A stretch of DNA of 64,000 nt. Source: Thermoanaerobaculia bacterium. GTDB taxonomy: Bacteria > Acidobacteriota > Thermoanaerobaculia > Multivoradales > Multivoraceae. Location: the NCBI GenBank assembly GCA_022823665.1, contig JAJEHN010000032.1, positions 1 through 64,000 on the forward strand, written 5' to 3'. Both the position numbers and the translations under genes were made by a program. Below the pieces are notes generated by a model, which was not told the origin of the DNA, searched no databases, and worked only from the letters and a program-made list of their open reading frames with translations. The first letter of the stretch is position 1, and each line of letters starts with the position of its first letter. Shown in pieces: positions 42,599 through 51,425 of this stretch.

Positions 42599-43005
42599 CA
42601 CGACATGCGATACAGCATCCAGTACACGACGACCCCGGTCACCGACACGTAGAGCCAGATCGGCAGCGTCACGCGGGCGATCTTCCTGTGCCGCTCGTAC
42701 CGGCCCCGAAGACCCAGCACGACCGTGATGATCGCCAGCGGCGGCACCGCCGCCGCCAGCACCGTATGGGTCAGCAGGATGCCCAGATACACGGTCCGCA
42801 CGGTCCCCTCGCCCTCGAAATGAACCGAACCGACCTGGTAGTGGTAGTAGAGATAGGAGATCAGGAACGCCGCCGAACACCCGAGCGCCGACAGCATGAC
42901 CTGCTTGTGCCGCTCCCGGTTGCCGCGCCGGATCAGCACGTAGCCGATCACCAGCAGCGTCGCCGCGGTGGCGTTCAGAATCGCGTTGAGAGTCGGCAGG
43001 TGCAT
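42595..43005 (-). CDS. DUF420 membrane protein (CtaM-like)
   Basis: 136 residues with four predicted membrane helices. Conserved features of DUF420 are the R-E-R-H-K pair, the Y-Y-H-Y segment, T-V-Y-L-G-I-L-L-T-H-T, and H-R-K-I-A-R. The family is often encoded with heme-copper oxidases and includes CtaM, needed for cytochrome oxidase maturation in some Gram-positives. No oxidase gene is near here. It starts at ATG 43005; the 90-bp gap upstream shows no gene. Confidence 0.85.
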   Translation of the reverse strand: MHLPTLNAILNATAATLLVIGYVLIRRGNRERHKQVMLSALGCSAAFLISYLYYHYQVGSVHFEGEGTVRTVYLGILLTHTVLAAAVPPLAIITVVLGLRGRYERHRKIARVTLPIWLYVSVTGVVVYWMLYRMSW

Positions 43006-43095
43006 CGGGCATGGAGCTTAGCCGGGTGCGATGCACAGGTTGTGCCGGACGGGGAGCCGACGCGCCGGAGACTTGGTGCCTCGTTGACGACCCGC

Positions 43096-44160
43096 CTACC
43101 GGCGCTCCCGCCAGTACCGCACCTGCCAGCGGGCGACGTTGCGGTTGTGCTCGGCGAGGGTCTCGGCAAAGACGTGGGTGCCATCGTTGCGGCTGACGAA
43201 GTAGAGATAGGGGACGTCGGCGGGCCGGGCCGCGGCTCGCAGGCTGTGCTCGCCGGGCGAGCAGATCGGGCCCGGCGGCAGGCCCGGATGGACATAGGTG
43301 TTGTAGGGCGAGTCGAGCTCGAGGTCACGGCGGCGCAGGTTGCCGTCCCAGGTGCCTGCCAGCTTCAGGGCGTAGATGATCGTCGGATCGGCGTAGAGGC
43401 CGATGCCGCGCTCCAGCCGATTGTGGAAGACGGCCGAGACCAGGGGGCGCTCCTCGATCGCGCCGGCCTCCTTCTCGACGATGCTCGCCAGCGTCACGAG
43501 GCCCCGCGGATCGAGACCGTGGCCGGCAGCGGCGTCCAGGTGGTCCTCGACGCGGCGGCGGAAGTTGCGGACCATGGCCTCCACGATCTCGGTTTCGCCG
43601 GTGCCTCGCGGGAAAGCGTAGGTGTCCGGGAACAGGTAGCCCTCCAGGGATTCGGCGGCCGGATCGAGGTCGGCGATCGGCGCTGGCGAAGACATCGCCC
43701 GAAGGAACGCGTCCAGGTCGCCGAAACCCTCCGCCGCCAGGTGCTCCGCGGTTTCCCGCAGGGTCAGGCCCTCGACCACCGTCACCGGGTAGGTCACGAC
43801 CTCGCCCCGGATCACGAGGTCGAGCGCCTCCACCGTGCTCATCGGCTGCTCGAATCGGTACTCGCCGGCCTGCAAGACGTCCTCGGGACGCCGGTAGTCG
43901 AGGTAGAGACGCGCCAGCAGGGGATCGCCGATGACCTCTGCCGCGGACAACTGGTCGAGGATCGCCGCCAGAGGAGCGCCGCGCTCGACAACCAACTCCA
44001 CGTGGTCCGAGCCCAGCGGCCGCTCGAGTTCCCGTTCCGCCCAGGCGACAAGACCGGCCGCCGCGGCGGCAAGGGCCGCCAGCACCGCCACGGCACCCAC
44101 CGCGAGCCACGGCAGCAGACGCCGTCTGCGCCGACGTCGCGGCGGCGTCCTCCGCTTCAT
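43096..44160 (-). CDS. mltG: Endolytic transglycosylase MltG
   Basis: 354 residues. A very basic N-terminus (M-K-R-R-T-P-P-R-R-R) precedes one membrane helix. The YceG/MltG domain has a LysM-like first part, then E-G-Y-L-F-P-D-T-Y, the catalytic Glu in S-I-V-E-K-E-A, and S-P-Y-N-T-Y near the end. It cuts nascent peptidoglycan strands at the inner membrane. It overlaps ruvX (ATGA). Confidence 0.95.
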   Translation of the reverse strand: MKRRTPPRRRRRRRLLPWLAVGAVAVLAALAAAAAGLVAWAERELERPLGSDHVELVVERGAPLAAILDQLSAAEVIGDPLLARLYLDYRRPEDVLQAGEYRFEQPMSTVEALDLVIRGEVVTYPVTVVEGLTLRETAEHLAAEGFGDLDAFLRAMSSPAPIADLDPAAESLEGYLFPDTYAFPRGTGETEIVEAMVRNFRRRVEDHLDAAAGHGLDPRGLVTLASIVEKEAGAIEERPLVSAVFHNRLERGIGLYADPTIIYALKLAGTWDGNLRRRDLELDSPYNTYVHPGLPPGPICSPGEHSLRAAARPADVPYLYFVSRNDGTHVFAETLAEHNRNVARWQVRYWRERR

Positions 44161-44570
44161 CCGCTCTCCCGGCTCAGCTCCTCCTCGAGGAGGATCTGCG
44201 CCGCCACCGCGTCAACGCGGTCCGGGTGCCGCCGCGGATCGACTCCCGCCGCCCGCAGCCGCCGCTCCGCCTCCACCGAGGTCAGGGACTCGTTCACCGT
44301 CCGCACCGGCAGATCGCAGGCCTCGCCGAGCTTGCGCGCGAAGGCGCGGGCGCGCTCGGCCGCCGGCCCGACGGAGCCGTCCAGCCTCCGCGGCTCGCCG
44401 ACCACCAGTACCTCGGCTTCGGAATCGGCCGCCAGCGCCCTCAGTTCCGCGATCACCTGCCGGTCCCCGGTGCGCCGGATCGTCGAGTGCGGCACCGCGA
44501 TCCCCACCTGCGAATCCCCCGTCGCCACCCCGACGCGTTTCTCGCCGAGATCGATGCCGAGAAGACGCAC
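44157..44570 (-). CDS. ruvX: Holliday junction resolvase-like RuvX/YqgF
   Basis: 137 residues, the usual size. The RNase H-like core shows G-I-D-L-G-E-K-R-V-G, V-V-G-E-P-R-R-L-D-G, N-E-S-L-T-S and the late D-A-V-A-A-Q-I-L-L. The family acts on 16S pre-rRNA 5' maturation or on branched DNA. The GTG at 44570 is chosen since homology begins there. Transcription may start only a few bases upstream. Confidence 0.93.
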   Translation of the reverse strand: MRLLGIDLGEKRVGVATGDSQVGIAVPHSTIRRTGDRQVIAELRALAADSEAEVLVVGEPRRLDGSVGPAAERARAFARKLGEACDLPVRTVNESLTSVEAERRLRAAGVDPRRHPDRVDAVAAQILLEEELSRESG

Positions 44571-44579
44571 AGTGCGATC

Positions 44580-44608
44580 ACTCTGAAACGGGCCAGCGGG
44601 ACTGTCAA
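44580..44608 (-). promoter_or_regulatory. Sigma70-like promoter for ruvX-mltG
   Basis: On the minus strand TTGACA (44608-44603) is followed after 17 bp by CAGAGT (44585-44580; 3 of 6). The predicted start of transcription would be about 44573, only a few bases before the GTG. The rest of the 153-bp divergent gap to lptD shows no gene. Confidence 0.35.
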
Positions 44609-44723
44609 CCGACCGGGACCGATGCCTGAAGTTGGCCCGGCAATTGCTACCATCACCACCATGCACAGGGCGTCCCGGACGGCGGAGCCGTCATCGCGAT
44701 CCTGACGGTGGTTCCTGGCCGAG

Positions 44724-47084
44724 ATGTCTAGTGCTGACCAACCGGTCGCCGCCCTGTTGCTGGCCCTGACCATCACGGCCGCCGCCGAGGCTCAGGAGCT
44801 TGAAACCGCCCAGGCAACCCCCGAAGACGCTACGGCCGCGGTCGAAGAACCCGCCCCCGACGCAGCAGAAGCCGTGGAGGAGGAACCCGCCGATACTGGT
44901 CCGCCACCGCCTCCCGGCGCCAGCACCTTCAGCTTCGGGGTCGAGGACGAGTCCGGCCCTGGACGGGTGGAAGGTTGGGCCGGCGTCATGGAAGGCACGT
45001 TCGAGGAACAGCACACACTGTCGAACGGATTCTGGATCCGGCTTCGCGACTACCAGGTCTCCGGCAACCGGGCGGTGTACGACCACGCGAACGAACGCTT
45101 CGAGGCCGAGGGGCCGGTTGTCCTGATGCGAGGCAACGAAGTGCTGCGGGGTTCGCGACTCGAGTTCGACGTGGCGGCCGAAACGGCCTCGATCTTCGAC
45201 GCGGACGGGAACATCGGCGCCGACCTCTTCTTCACCGGCGCGGCGGTCCACATGCTGAGCGAGGACCGCTTCACGATCCTCGACGCCCAGTTCACGGCCT
45301 GCGAAGTCGAGGACGACGGCCGGGCGCCGGACTGGAGCTTCCGCGCGAAACGGGTCGACGTGAACGCCAACGGCTACGCCAAGACGCGCGGCGTCTCCTT
45401 CCGGACGAGGAAGGTGCCGCTCGTCTACCTCCCCTACATGCTGTGGCCGGTCCAGAGCTCCAGGGTGAGCGGCTTTCTGACGCCGAAACCGGGCTTCTCG
45501 ACCAGGCGCGGCCCGTCGCTCGGCCTCGCCTACTACTGGGCGATCAACCGGAGCTACGACGCCACCTTCAACGTGGACCTCTACGCCGGCGCCCCGAGTG
45601 GCAGCAGTCAGGCCTTCTCGACCGAGGCCTTCTGGGGGCTCGGCACCGAGTTCCGCTACCGGCCGACCCAAGGGACGGCGGGCGAGTTCGACGGCTACCT
45701 GATCGACGACACGGAGCGCGGCGAGCGCCGCTGGCGCATGCGCTGGAACCATCAGTCGCAGGACCTGCCCGGAGGATTCCGTGGCGTCATCCGCTTCGAG
45801 GACGTGTCCGACTTCGAGTTCTTCCGCGACTTCGAACGCCGGGTCGACCGCAACAGCCTGCGCCAGCTCTATTCGACGGCCTTCGCCTCGCGAAACTGGG
45901 GCAACCAGTCGCTCAACGTCCAGCTCGACCAGCGCAAGACGTTCATCTCCGCCAGCCGCGAGATCCAGTTGCGCCAGCTTCCCGAGATCGAATACAAGCT
46001 GCGTTCCACGCGACTGGGAAGGTCGCCGCTCTACTTTCAGGTGAAGAGTTCGCTCCACTACCTCGACACGAACCGGTCGGCGCGACGGATCGCCCAATAC
46101 GGGCGCGCCCATCTCGAGCCGGAGATCAGCGTCCCGATTCCGCTGGCGAGCTGGTTCTCGCTGTCGCTTACCGCGGGCGGTCACCTCACCTGGTACGAAG
46201 ACAGCCTGATCAGCGCCCAGGAACGACGGGCGACGATGACCACAACCGACTTTCGGGGAGAAGACCTGATGCGCGTGGTGCCGACGGCGCGCGCCGAGAT
46301 CGTCGGCCCCGGTTTCTCGCGCATCTTCGAACTGGGCGAGGGAGGGCGCTTCTCCAGACTCAAGCACGTCATCGAACCCCGAATCGCCTACGGCTTCTTC
46401 GAGGACTATGACGAACGCTTCCGCATTCCGCTCTTCGACGAGATCGACAACCTCCGCGGCCGGAACGTCGCCCGCGTCAGTCTCTACAACCGGCTACTCG
46501 TGAAGCCCGCCGATCCCGAGGAAGGCGGCGCCTTCGAGATCCTGTCGGTCCAGTTCTTCCGGGACGTGTCACTCGACGCCGACCAACCGCTGCTGCGCTC
46601 CCTCGACCGGTCGTTGACCAGCCAGAACGGTCCGGTCGGCGCCCTGTTGCGCTTCAACCCGTCGCGGCGCACCGGGGTCCGCTTCGACGCGCTCTACGAC
46701 ACCCTCTTCTCGCAGGTCTCCTCTACAGCCATCTCGGGCAGCCTCGGTATCAGCGAGACGGGTTCGGTCGGCCTGCGCTGGGCCGTTCGCCGCAACCCTG
46801 AACTCGACCGGACCCGCCGCCACCACGTCCAGGTTTCGACCGGTCTCGATCTGATCCCGAACAAGCTGCGGGTGAACAGCATGGTGAGCTACGACATCGA
46901 GCAGAAGCTCCTGCAGATCCAGCGTCACATCGTCGACTTCAAGGCCTGCTGTTATGGACTGCGATTCGAGGTGGCCGACTTCCGCACCGCGCTCCGCCGC
47001 GACACCCAGTACCGGCTGCTGGTGACGCTGAAGAGCGTCGGCGCCTTCTTCGACATCACCGGCGGCCAGAGCGAAGCGTTGTGA
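44724..47084 (+). CDS. lptD: LPS-assembly outer-membrane protein LptD
   Basis: 786 residues. A signal-like hydrophobic N-terminus leads into a Glu/Pro/Ala-rich spacer (about 25-65), an OstA/LptA-like domain (V-S-G-N-R-A-V-Y-D, E-G-P-V-V-L-M-R-G), then a long beta-barrel with Y-L-P-Y-M-L-W-P and G-F-L-T-P, both typical of LptD. Cysteines occur at T-A-C-E and K-A-C-C-Y, compatible with the disulfides known in the family. It inserts lipopolysaccharide into the outer leaflet and so marks a diderm. Its stop overlaps the next gene's GTG. Confidence 0.93.
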   Translation: MSSADQPVAALLLALTITAAAEAQELETAQATPEDATAAVEEPAPDAAEAVEEEPADTGPPPPPGASTFSFGVEDESGPGRVEGWAGVMEGTFEEQHTLSNGFWIRLRDYQVSGNRAVYDHANERFEAEGPVVLMRGNEVLRGSRLEFDVAAETASIFDADGNIGADLFFTGAAVHMLSEDRFTILDAQFTACEVEDDGRAPDWSFRAKRVDVNANGYAKTRGVSFRTRKVPLVYLPYMLWPVQSSRVSGFLTPKPGFSTRRGPSLGLAYYWAINRSYDATFNVDLYAGAPSGSSQAFSTEAFWGLGTEFRYRPTQGTAGEFDGYLIDDTERGERRWRMRWNHQSQDLPGGFRGVIRFEDVSDFEFFRDFERRVDRNSLRQLYSTAFASRNWGNQSLNVQLDQRKTFISASREIQLRQLPEIEYKLRSTRLGRSPLYFQVKSSLHYLDTNRSARRIAQYGRAHLEPEISVPIPLASWFSLSLTAGGHLTWYEDSLISAQERRATMTTTDFRGEDLMRVVPTARAEIVGPGFSRIFELGEGGRFSRLKHVIEPRIAYGFFEDYDERFRIPLFDEIDNLRGRNVARVSLYNRLLVKPADPEEGGAFEILSVQFFRDVSLDADQPLLRSLDRSLTSQNGPVGALLRFNPSRRTGVRFDALYDTLFSQVSSTAISGSLGISETGSVGLRWAVRRNPELDRTRRHHVQVSTGLDLIPNKLRVNSMVSYDIEQKLLQIQRHIVDFKACCYGLRFEVADFRTALRRDTQYRLLVTLKSVGAFFDITGGQSEAL

Positions 47085-47959
47085 ACGCCGCTCCCCCCGG
47101 TGCCAGTACCCGGGCCGTGGTGCTCGGCGCGGCGGGTCAACTCGGTAGGGAAGTCGCCGACGAGCTGCGCCGCCGCGGCGCGAATGTCCTGGCCGCCGAC
47201 CGCCGGTGTGCGGACGTCACGGACACCCAGGCAACCGCGGCACTGGCCGCCCGCTTCGGCGCCGCCGCCGTCTACAACTGCGCCGCCTGTACCGACGTCG
47301 ACGGTTGCGAGACGGATCCCGAGGCCGCCCTGGAGATCAACGGCAGGGCACCCGCCCGGCTCGCTGCCGCTCTCCCGCAGGCGTGCCGCCTGATCCACGT
47401 CTCGACCGACTACGTGTTCGACGGCCGCGGCCGGAGGCCCTACCGCGAAGACGACACGACCGCGCCCGGCACCGCCTACGGACGCTCGAAGCTCGACGCC
47501 GAGCAGGCCGTGGCCGACGCGGGCGGACTCGTGGTCCGCACGAGCTGGGTGTTCGGGCCGGAGGGCAGGAACTTCGTCTCCGCGATCGCCGCCCGCCTCG
47601 GCCGCGGCGAGCCGCTCCGCGTCGTCTCCGACCAGATCGGCTGCCCGACCTACGCGCCCTACCTCGCTCGCGCTCTCGTCGACCTCCAGGCGGCCGGTGC
47701 CGGGGGCATCGTCCACTACTGCAACGCACCCGCCACTTCCTGGCACGGTTTCGCGGTCGTTATCGTCGGCGCTCTCGGCCTGAACGCCGAGGTGGAGCCG
47801 ATCGCGACCGCCGACCTGCCCCGTCCCGCCGTCCGGCCGGCCTACTCGGTGCTCGATGTGGCCCGCTTCGAGTCCATCACCGGCCGGCGAGTCGAAGGGT
47901 GGACCGCAGGCCTGGACGACTACTTCGAGCGGCTGGGACAGGGCAAGGCAGAGACGTGA
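47081..47959 (+). CDS. rfbD: dTDP-4-dehydrorhamnose reductase-like
   Basis: 292 residues of the RmlD-type SDR family: G-A-A-G-Q-L-G at the NAD(P)-binding turn, V-S-T-D-Y-V-F-D-G, Y-G-R-S-K for the Y-x3-K, and V-V-R-T-S-W-V-F-G. It would make dTDP-rhamnose for LPS or glycan. Related NDP-sugar reductases cannot be excluded. Starting GTG inside the lptD stop (GTGA), it ties sugar synthesis to LPS export. Confidence 0.88.
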   Translation: MNAAPPGASTRAVVLGAAGQLGREVADELRRRGANVLAADRRCADVTDTQATAALAARFGAAAVYNCAACTDVDGCETDPEAALEINGRAPARLAAALPQACRLIHVSTDYVFDGRGRRPYREDDTTAPGTAYGRSKLDAEQAVADAGGLVVRTSWVFGPEGRNFVSAIAARLGRGEPLRVVSDQIGCPTYAPYLARALVDLQAAGAGGIVHYCNAPATSWHGFAVVIVGALGLNAEVEPIATADLPRPAVRPAYSVLDVARFESITGRRVEGWTAGLDDYFERLGQGKAET

Positions 47960-48894
47960 AGCGCGTCCTGGTCACCGGCGCCGAGGGGTTCGTCGGCGGC
48001 CGCCTGGTGCCGCGACTGGTCGCACGGGGGGCCGCCGTCATCGCCTGCCATGCCCCGGGAATGGTCATCGCCAGCGACGGCGACAACGACGCCCGCGTCC
48101 CCGCCGAGCACGTCGCCCTCGACATCCGCGACCGCGACGCCGTCGACCGCGTGTTCAGGGATACGGCGCCGGATGCGGTCGTCCACCTGGCGGGCCTGTC
48201 CGACGTACAGGCGTCCTGGCGGCGAATCGACGACTACTACCGGGTCAACGTCGAGGGCTCCGAGCATGTCGTCTCCGTGGCCCGCGCCCTGTCCCCAACG
48301 TGCCGCCTGGTCGTCGCCTCGAGCGCCGAGGTCTATGGTCCGGTGCCGGAAGCGGAACTGCCGGTGCGCGAGACGCGCGGCCTCGAACCGGGCTCGCCAT
48401 ACGCCGTGACGAAGGCCGCAGCCGAACGGCTCAGCCTTCCCCTGGGCGCCATCGTGGTCCGTTCCTTCAACCTGATCGGGCCCGGGCAGGGCGCCAACTT
48501 CGCGCTCCCGTCGTTCGCGACCCAGCTCGCGGCGATCGAAGCGCGCCGCGAAGAACCCGTGCTCCACGTCGGCAACCTGACGGCCCGCCGAGACTTCGTC
48601 CATGTCGACGACGGCGCCGACGCCTACGCGCTCCTGGTTGACCGCGGCGAACCGGGAAGCGTCTACAACGTCGCCCGGGGGGAGGCAATCGAACTCGAGG
48701 CGGCACTCAGGCGGCTCATCCGGCTGAGCGGCCTGAAGGTCGAGATCCGGCAGGACCCGGACCGCATGAGACCCGCGGACGTTCCCGTGATGTGCGGCGA
48801 CGCCAGCCGGCTACGCGCCCTGGGCTGGCGCCCGAAACGGGGCTTCGATCAGGCCCTGGAGGCGATCTGGGACGACGCCCGCCGCAGGAGCTAG
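47956..48894 (+). CDS. NAD-dependent sugar epimerase/reductase (GDP-6-deoxy-mannose reductase-like)
   Basis: 312 residues, extended SDR: V-T-G-A-E-G-F-V-G-G at the N-terminus, A-S-S-A-E-V-Y-G, P-Y-A-V-T-K with the catalytic Tyr/Lys, and R-S-F-N-L-I-G-P-G-Q. R-R-D-F-V-H-V-D-D is a typical sugar-dehydratase/reductase segment. The pattern is closest to Rmd-like enzymes, but the substrate is uncertain. GTGA overlap with the previous gene; its stop shares CTAG with the convergent ogt stop. Confidence 0.84.
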   Translation: MKRVLVTGAEGFVGGRLVPRLVARGAAVIACHAPGMVIASDGDNDARVPAEHVALDIRDRDAVDRVFRDTAPDAVVHLAGLSDVQASWRRIDDYYRVNVEGSEHVVSVARALSPTCRLVVASSAEVYGPVPEAELPVRETRGLEPGSPYAVTKAAAERLSLPLGAIVVRSFNLIGPGQGANFALPSFATQLAAIEARREEPVLHVGNLTARRDFVHVDDGADAYALLVDRGEPGSVYNVARGEAIELEAALRRLIRLSGLKVEIRQDPDRMRPADVPVMCGDASRLRALGWRPKRGFDQALEAIWDDARRRS

Positions 48895-49469
48895 TCCTCG
48901 GCGTGCTTGCGTTCCAGGGCGAGCAGATGCGCCTTGCGCTTCTCCCCGCCGATGTAGGACCCGGGACCGCTCCGGCGCGGCACGACCCGGTGGCAGGGAA
49001 CGAGGATCGGCAACGGGTTGGCCATCAGCCTGGAACGGATCAGGCGGTAGGCGCCCGCCTGACCCGATGAGGTGGCCACGTTGCGGTACGTGCGTGTACC
49101 CCCGTAGGGAATCCGGGCCGTTTCCTCGAAGATGCGCCGGGACAGGGCATCGATCCCGGTCCGATCGAGGTCGTAAGGCAGATCGAGGTTCCGCCGGGCG
49201 CCGGCGAAGTACTCCGACAGGCGGCCCAGGGCCTCGTCCACGAAGTCGGTTGTCTCCACCGACCCGAGGGAAGTGAACAGCGCCTTCTCGGCGCCCTTCG
49301 GCGCGATGACCAACCGGGTGATCAGCCGACCGATGAACTCCAGCCCCAGAGAACCGAGCGGCGAGGCAACCAGCACTCGCAAGGGCTCGGCGCCGCGCGG
49401 CGCGGGCCAGGCGGGCGCACCGGCGCGCGCCCCGGCACGGCTCGCGAGTTCATGCACCACGGGAGTCAT
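48891..49469 (-). CDS. ogt: O6-alkylguanine-DNA methyltransferase (Ogt type)
   Basis: 192 residues. The acceptor cysteine is C159 in P-C-H-R-V, preceded by the helix-turn-helix T-R-T-Y-R-N-V-A and followed by G-S-Y-I-G-G-E-K-R-K. The N-terminal domain is the small Ogt/MGMT ribonuclease-like fold. It repairs O6-alkylguanine by suicide alkyl transfer. A small hairpin sits directly before the ATG. Confidence 0.95.
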   Translation of the reverse strand: MTPVVHELASRAGARAGAPAWPAPRGAEPLRVLVASPLGSLGLEFIGRLITRLVIAPKGAEKALFTSLGSVETTDFVDEALGRLSEYFAGARRNLDLPYDLDRTGIDALSRRIFEETARIPYGGTRTYRNVATSSGQAGAYRLIRSRLMANPLPILVPCHRVVPRRSGPGSYIGGEKRKAHLLALERKHAED

Positions 49470-49470
49470 G

Positions 49471-49483
49471 GTAGCATGGCTAC
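49471..49483 (-). promoter_or_regulatory. Hairpin abutting the ogt start codon
   Basis: GTAGC/GCTAC with a 3-nt ATG loop lies 1 bp upstream of the start codon, where a ribosome site would be; no Shine-Dalgarno sequence is visible. It could be a small operator or a translation-limiting stem. Confidence 0.3.
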
Positions 49484-49530
49484 TTTTCTATGTCGACGCG
49501 AAGCGAAGGTCTACTTCTCCCGGCAGGAGT

Positions 49531-50448
49531 TCACTCCTCCCGGAGCACGATGCGCAGGGCCACGTCCTCTCCCCGCGCGGCTTCGAACGCCCGCACTTCG
49601 GCCACGTAGCCGGGACGGGTCACCTCCAGCCGGTGGGCGCCCGGATCGACGATCAGCGCCGAATGGAGGCTCGCCAGATCCGCGCCGCTCCCCAGCAGGC
49701 GGCCGTCCAGATAGACGACGGCGTCGGCGGGTTCGACCTCCACCCGCAGCCGGGCCGGATCCGGCCGCTGGTCCTGCTCGATCGGTCGGCCGCGGTTCTC
49801 GATCCTCCATGACTCGCCTTCCGGCGCCGCGGGCGCCGGCGCCGGCCTCGGCGGCACGGGCCGCGGCCGTTCCGCGGTCCCCGGGACAAGGTCCTCGTCG
49901 ATCCGGATGACCACACCCGGTTGCACCCGGATCCGGCGCTCCAGGGTCTCGTAGCCGTCCATGTAGATCGCGAGCCGGTAGCTGCCGTCGCGCAACCAGA
50001 GGTAGCGCGGGAAGCCGTCGAAGCCGTCGACCCGACCGACCAGCTCGCCGTCGATGTAGACGGAGGCCTTCTTGGGCCGGGTGTTGATGTCGAGCGCACC
50101 CGCGTCCGCGTAGCCGACCGGACCGGAACCCCAACCGTACGGTCCGTAGCCGTAGGAGTACGGCGACCAGGCGTAGGGCCAGAATGGACCGAAACCGCCG
50201 TACCAGCCGAACGACCCGTAGTACGGTCGCACGTAGGTCCGGGAACGGCGGCCCTTGCGGTCGCCGCCTCCGCGGCGATCCCGATCGCCAGCCTCGACCG
50301 CGACCGGCGCCTGTACGGCGAGCGCTTGAAGGACCGGAGCAGTTCCGGCAGCGCCGGTGGCGGCTTCCGCGCCGCCCGCCAGGCCGAGACCCATCATGCC
50401 GGCCAGCGGCAGCGCCATTCCCATCGCGACCCGGGCCCTCGAACTCAC
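49531..50448 (-). CDS. Secreted PEGA-domain protein with Tyr/Gly/Trp-rich segment
   Basis: 305 residues. A basic and hydrophobic N-terminus (R-A-R-V-A-M-G-M-A-L-P-L-A-G-M-M-G) is a likely signal peptide. A spacer rich in Tyr, Gly, Phe and Trp (about 70-110) follows. Two PEGA-type beta repeats come next: one with K-K-A-S-V-Y-I-D-G and D-G-Y-E-T-L near 130-200, and a C-terminal one with D-A-V-V-Y-L-D-G and R-P-G-Y-V-A. PEGA domains occur in surface or glycan-associated proteins. GTG start overlapping the glycosyltransferase stop, so it belongs to the surface-glycan operon. Confidence 0.83.
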   Translation of the reverse strand: MSSRARVAMGMALPLAGMMGLGLAGGAEAATGAAGTAPVLQALAVQAPVAVEAGDRDRRGGGDRKGRRSRTYVRPYYGSFGWYGGFGPFWPYAWSPYSYGYGPYGWGSGPVGYADAGALDINTRPKKASVYIDGELVGRVDGFDGFPRYLWLRDGSYRLAIYMDGYETLERRIRVQPGVVIRIDEDLVPGTAERPRPVPPRPAPAPAAPEGESWRIENRGRPIEQDQRPDPARLRVEVEPADAVVYLDGRLLGSGADLASLHSALIVDPGAHRLEVTRPGYVAEVRAFEAARGEDVALRIVLREE

Positions 50449-51425
50449 GACGCACCTCCCCGGTCCAGGCCGACGCCGTCGGACCAGCCGTTTCTGAGAC
50501 CTTCCAGATAGTGATAACGCATCGTGTTCTCCCACAGCCGGGGCAGTCTGACAGGAAGTCCCTGCAACGTCCGCGCCAATCGTTCCTGCAGCCACTGGCC
50601 AGCACGGTCGCGAACGCCGCCGACCGGAGGCGGCTCGCCGTCGTGGAACCCCAGGAAGGGGCCGAGCTGTTCATGCCGCCGGAAGAAGACAACCGCGGAG
50701 TACCCCGCGCGGTACTGCCGCTTCGCGAACCGCCGAAGACCGGTCGGGTGGTCGTGGGCGACCCGGGCCTTCGGCCGGTAAAGGAGCCGCAAGCCGCGCG
50801 CGGCCAGGCGGTATCCGGCTTCGATGTCTTCCCAGGCAGCAAACGGAAACGCCGGGTCGAAGGGCTCTGCCGCCATCGCTTCGCGATCGATCGAGAGGTT
50901 CGACGTGTAGAAGAAGTTGAACGGTACGTCGTCCTCGTCCTCGATCAGGGCGAATCCGAACTGCAGTCCGTTCTCGTTGATGTAGTCGAGAAACGGCGTG
51001 CGCCGCATCCGCTCGTGCCAGTCGGTGCGGCCGATAACGCCGACACAACCGCCCTCGGCGCGAATCGACCGCGCCAGGGCGTCGTGCTGGGCCCTCTGGT
51101 GGGCTGCCAGCCATCCCGGTGCGGGGACGGTGTCGTCCCCAAGGAAGGCCACCCAGCGGCCGCGGGCCGCCGCGACGCCGCGGTTTCGGGCCACGGCGGG
51201 CCCCTGATTCTCCTGATGAAGGATCCGCAGCTCCGGCTCACAACCGTTCCTGCCCGCGGCGCGTTCATCGAGCCAGGACGCGGTGCCGTCCGTGCTGCCG
51301 TCGTTGACCACGAGGACTTCGAATCGCGGCCCTTCCTGACTGCCCAGAGCCTCGAGAACCTCCTTCAGGGCCCCCAGACGGTTGAAGGTGGGAATGACGA
51401 CGGTCCAGTCCGGCGACCCGGTCAC
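50445..51425 (-). CDS. Glycosyltransferase family 2
   Basis: 326 residues, GT-A fold: V-V-I-P-T-F-N-R at the start, V-V-N-D-G-S-T-D-G-T, and F-L-G-D-D as the metal-binding segment. The second half has A-W-E-D-I-E-A-G-Y-R, the usual catalytic E-D region. No membrane helix is visible. It should add a sugar to a surface glycan; donor and acceptor are unknown. The GTG start overlaps the neighbouring GT2 stop. Confidence 0.9.
   Translation of the reverse strand: MTGSPDWTVVIPTFNRLGALKEVLEALGSQEGPRFEVLVVNDGSTDGTASWLDERAAGRNGCEPELRILHQENQGPAVARNRGVAAARGRWVAFLGDDTVPAPGWLAAHQRAQHDALARSIRAEGGCVGVIGRTDWHERMRRTPFLDYINENGLQFGFALIEDEDDVPFNFFYTSNLSIDREAMAAEPFDPAFPFAAWEDIEAGYRLAARGLRLLYRPKARVAHDHPTGLRRFAKRQYRAGYSAVVFFRRHEQLGPFLGFHDGEPPPVGGVRDRAGQWLQERLARTLQGLPVRLPRLWENTMRYHYLEGLRNGWSDGVGLDRGGAS

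Noticed and set aside
40007-42652. Open frame of 881 codons antisense to the VWA gene
   Set aside because: Composition is typical of a shadow frame and the opposite strand has clear domains and a signal peptide.
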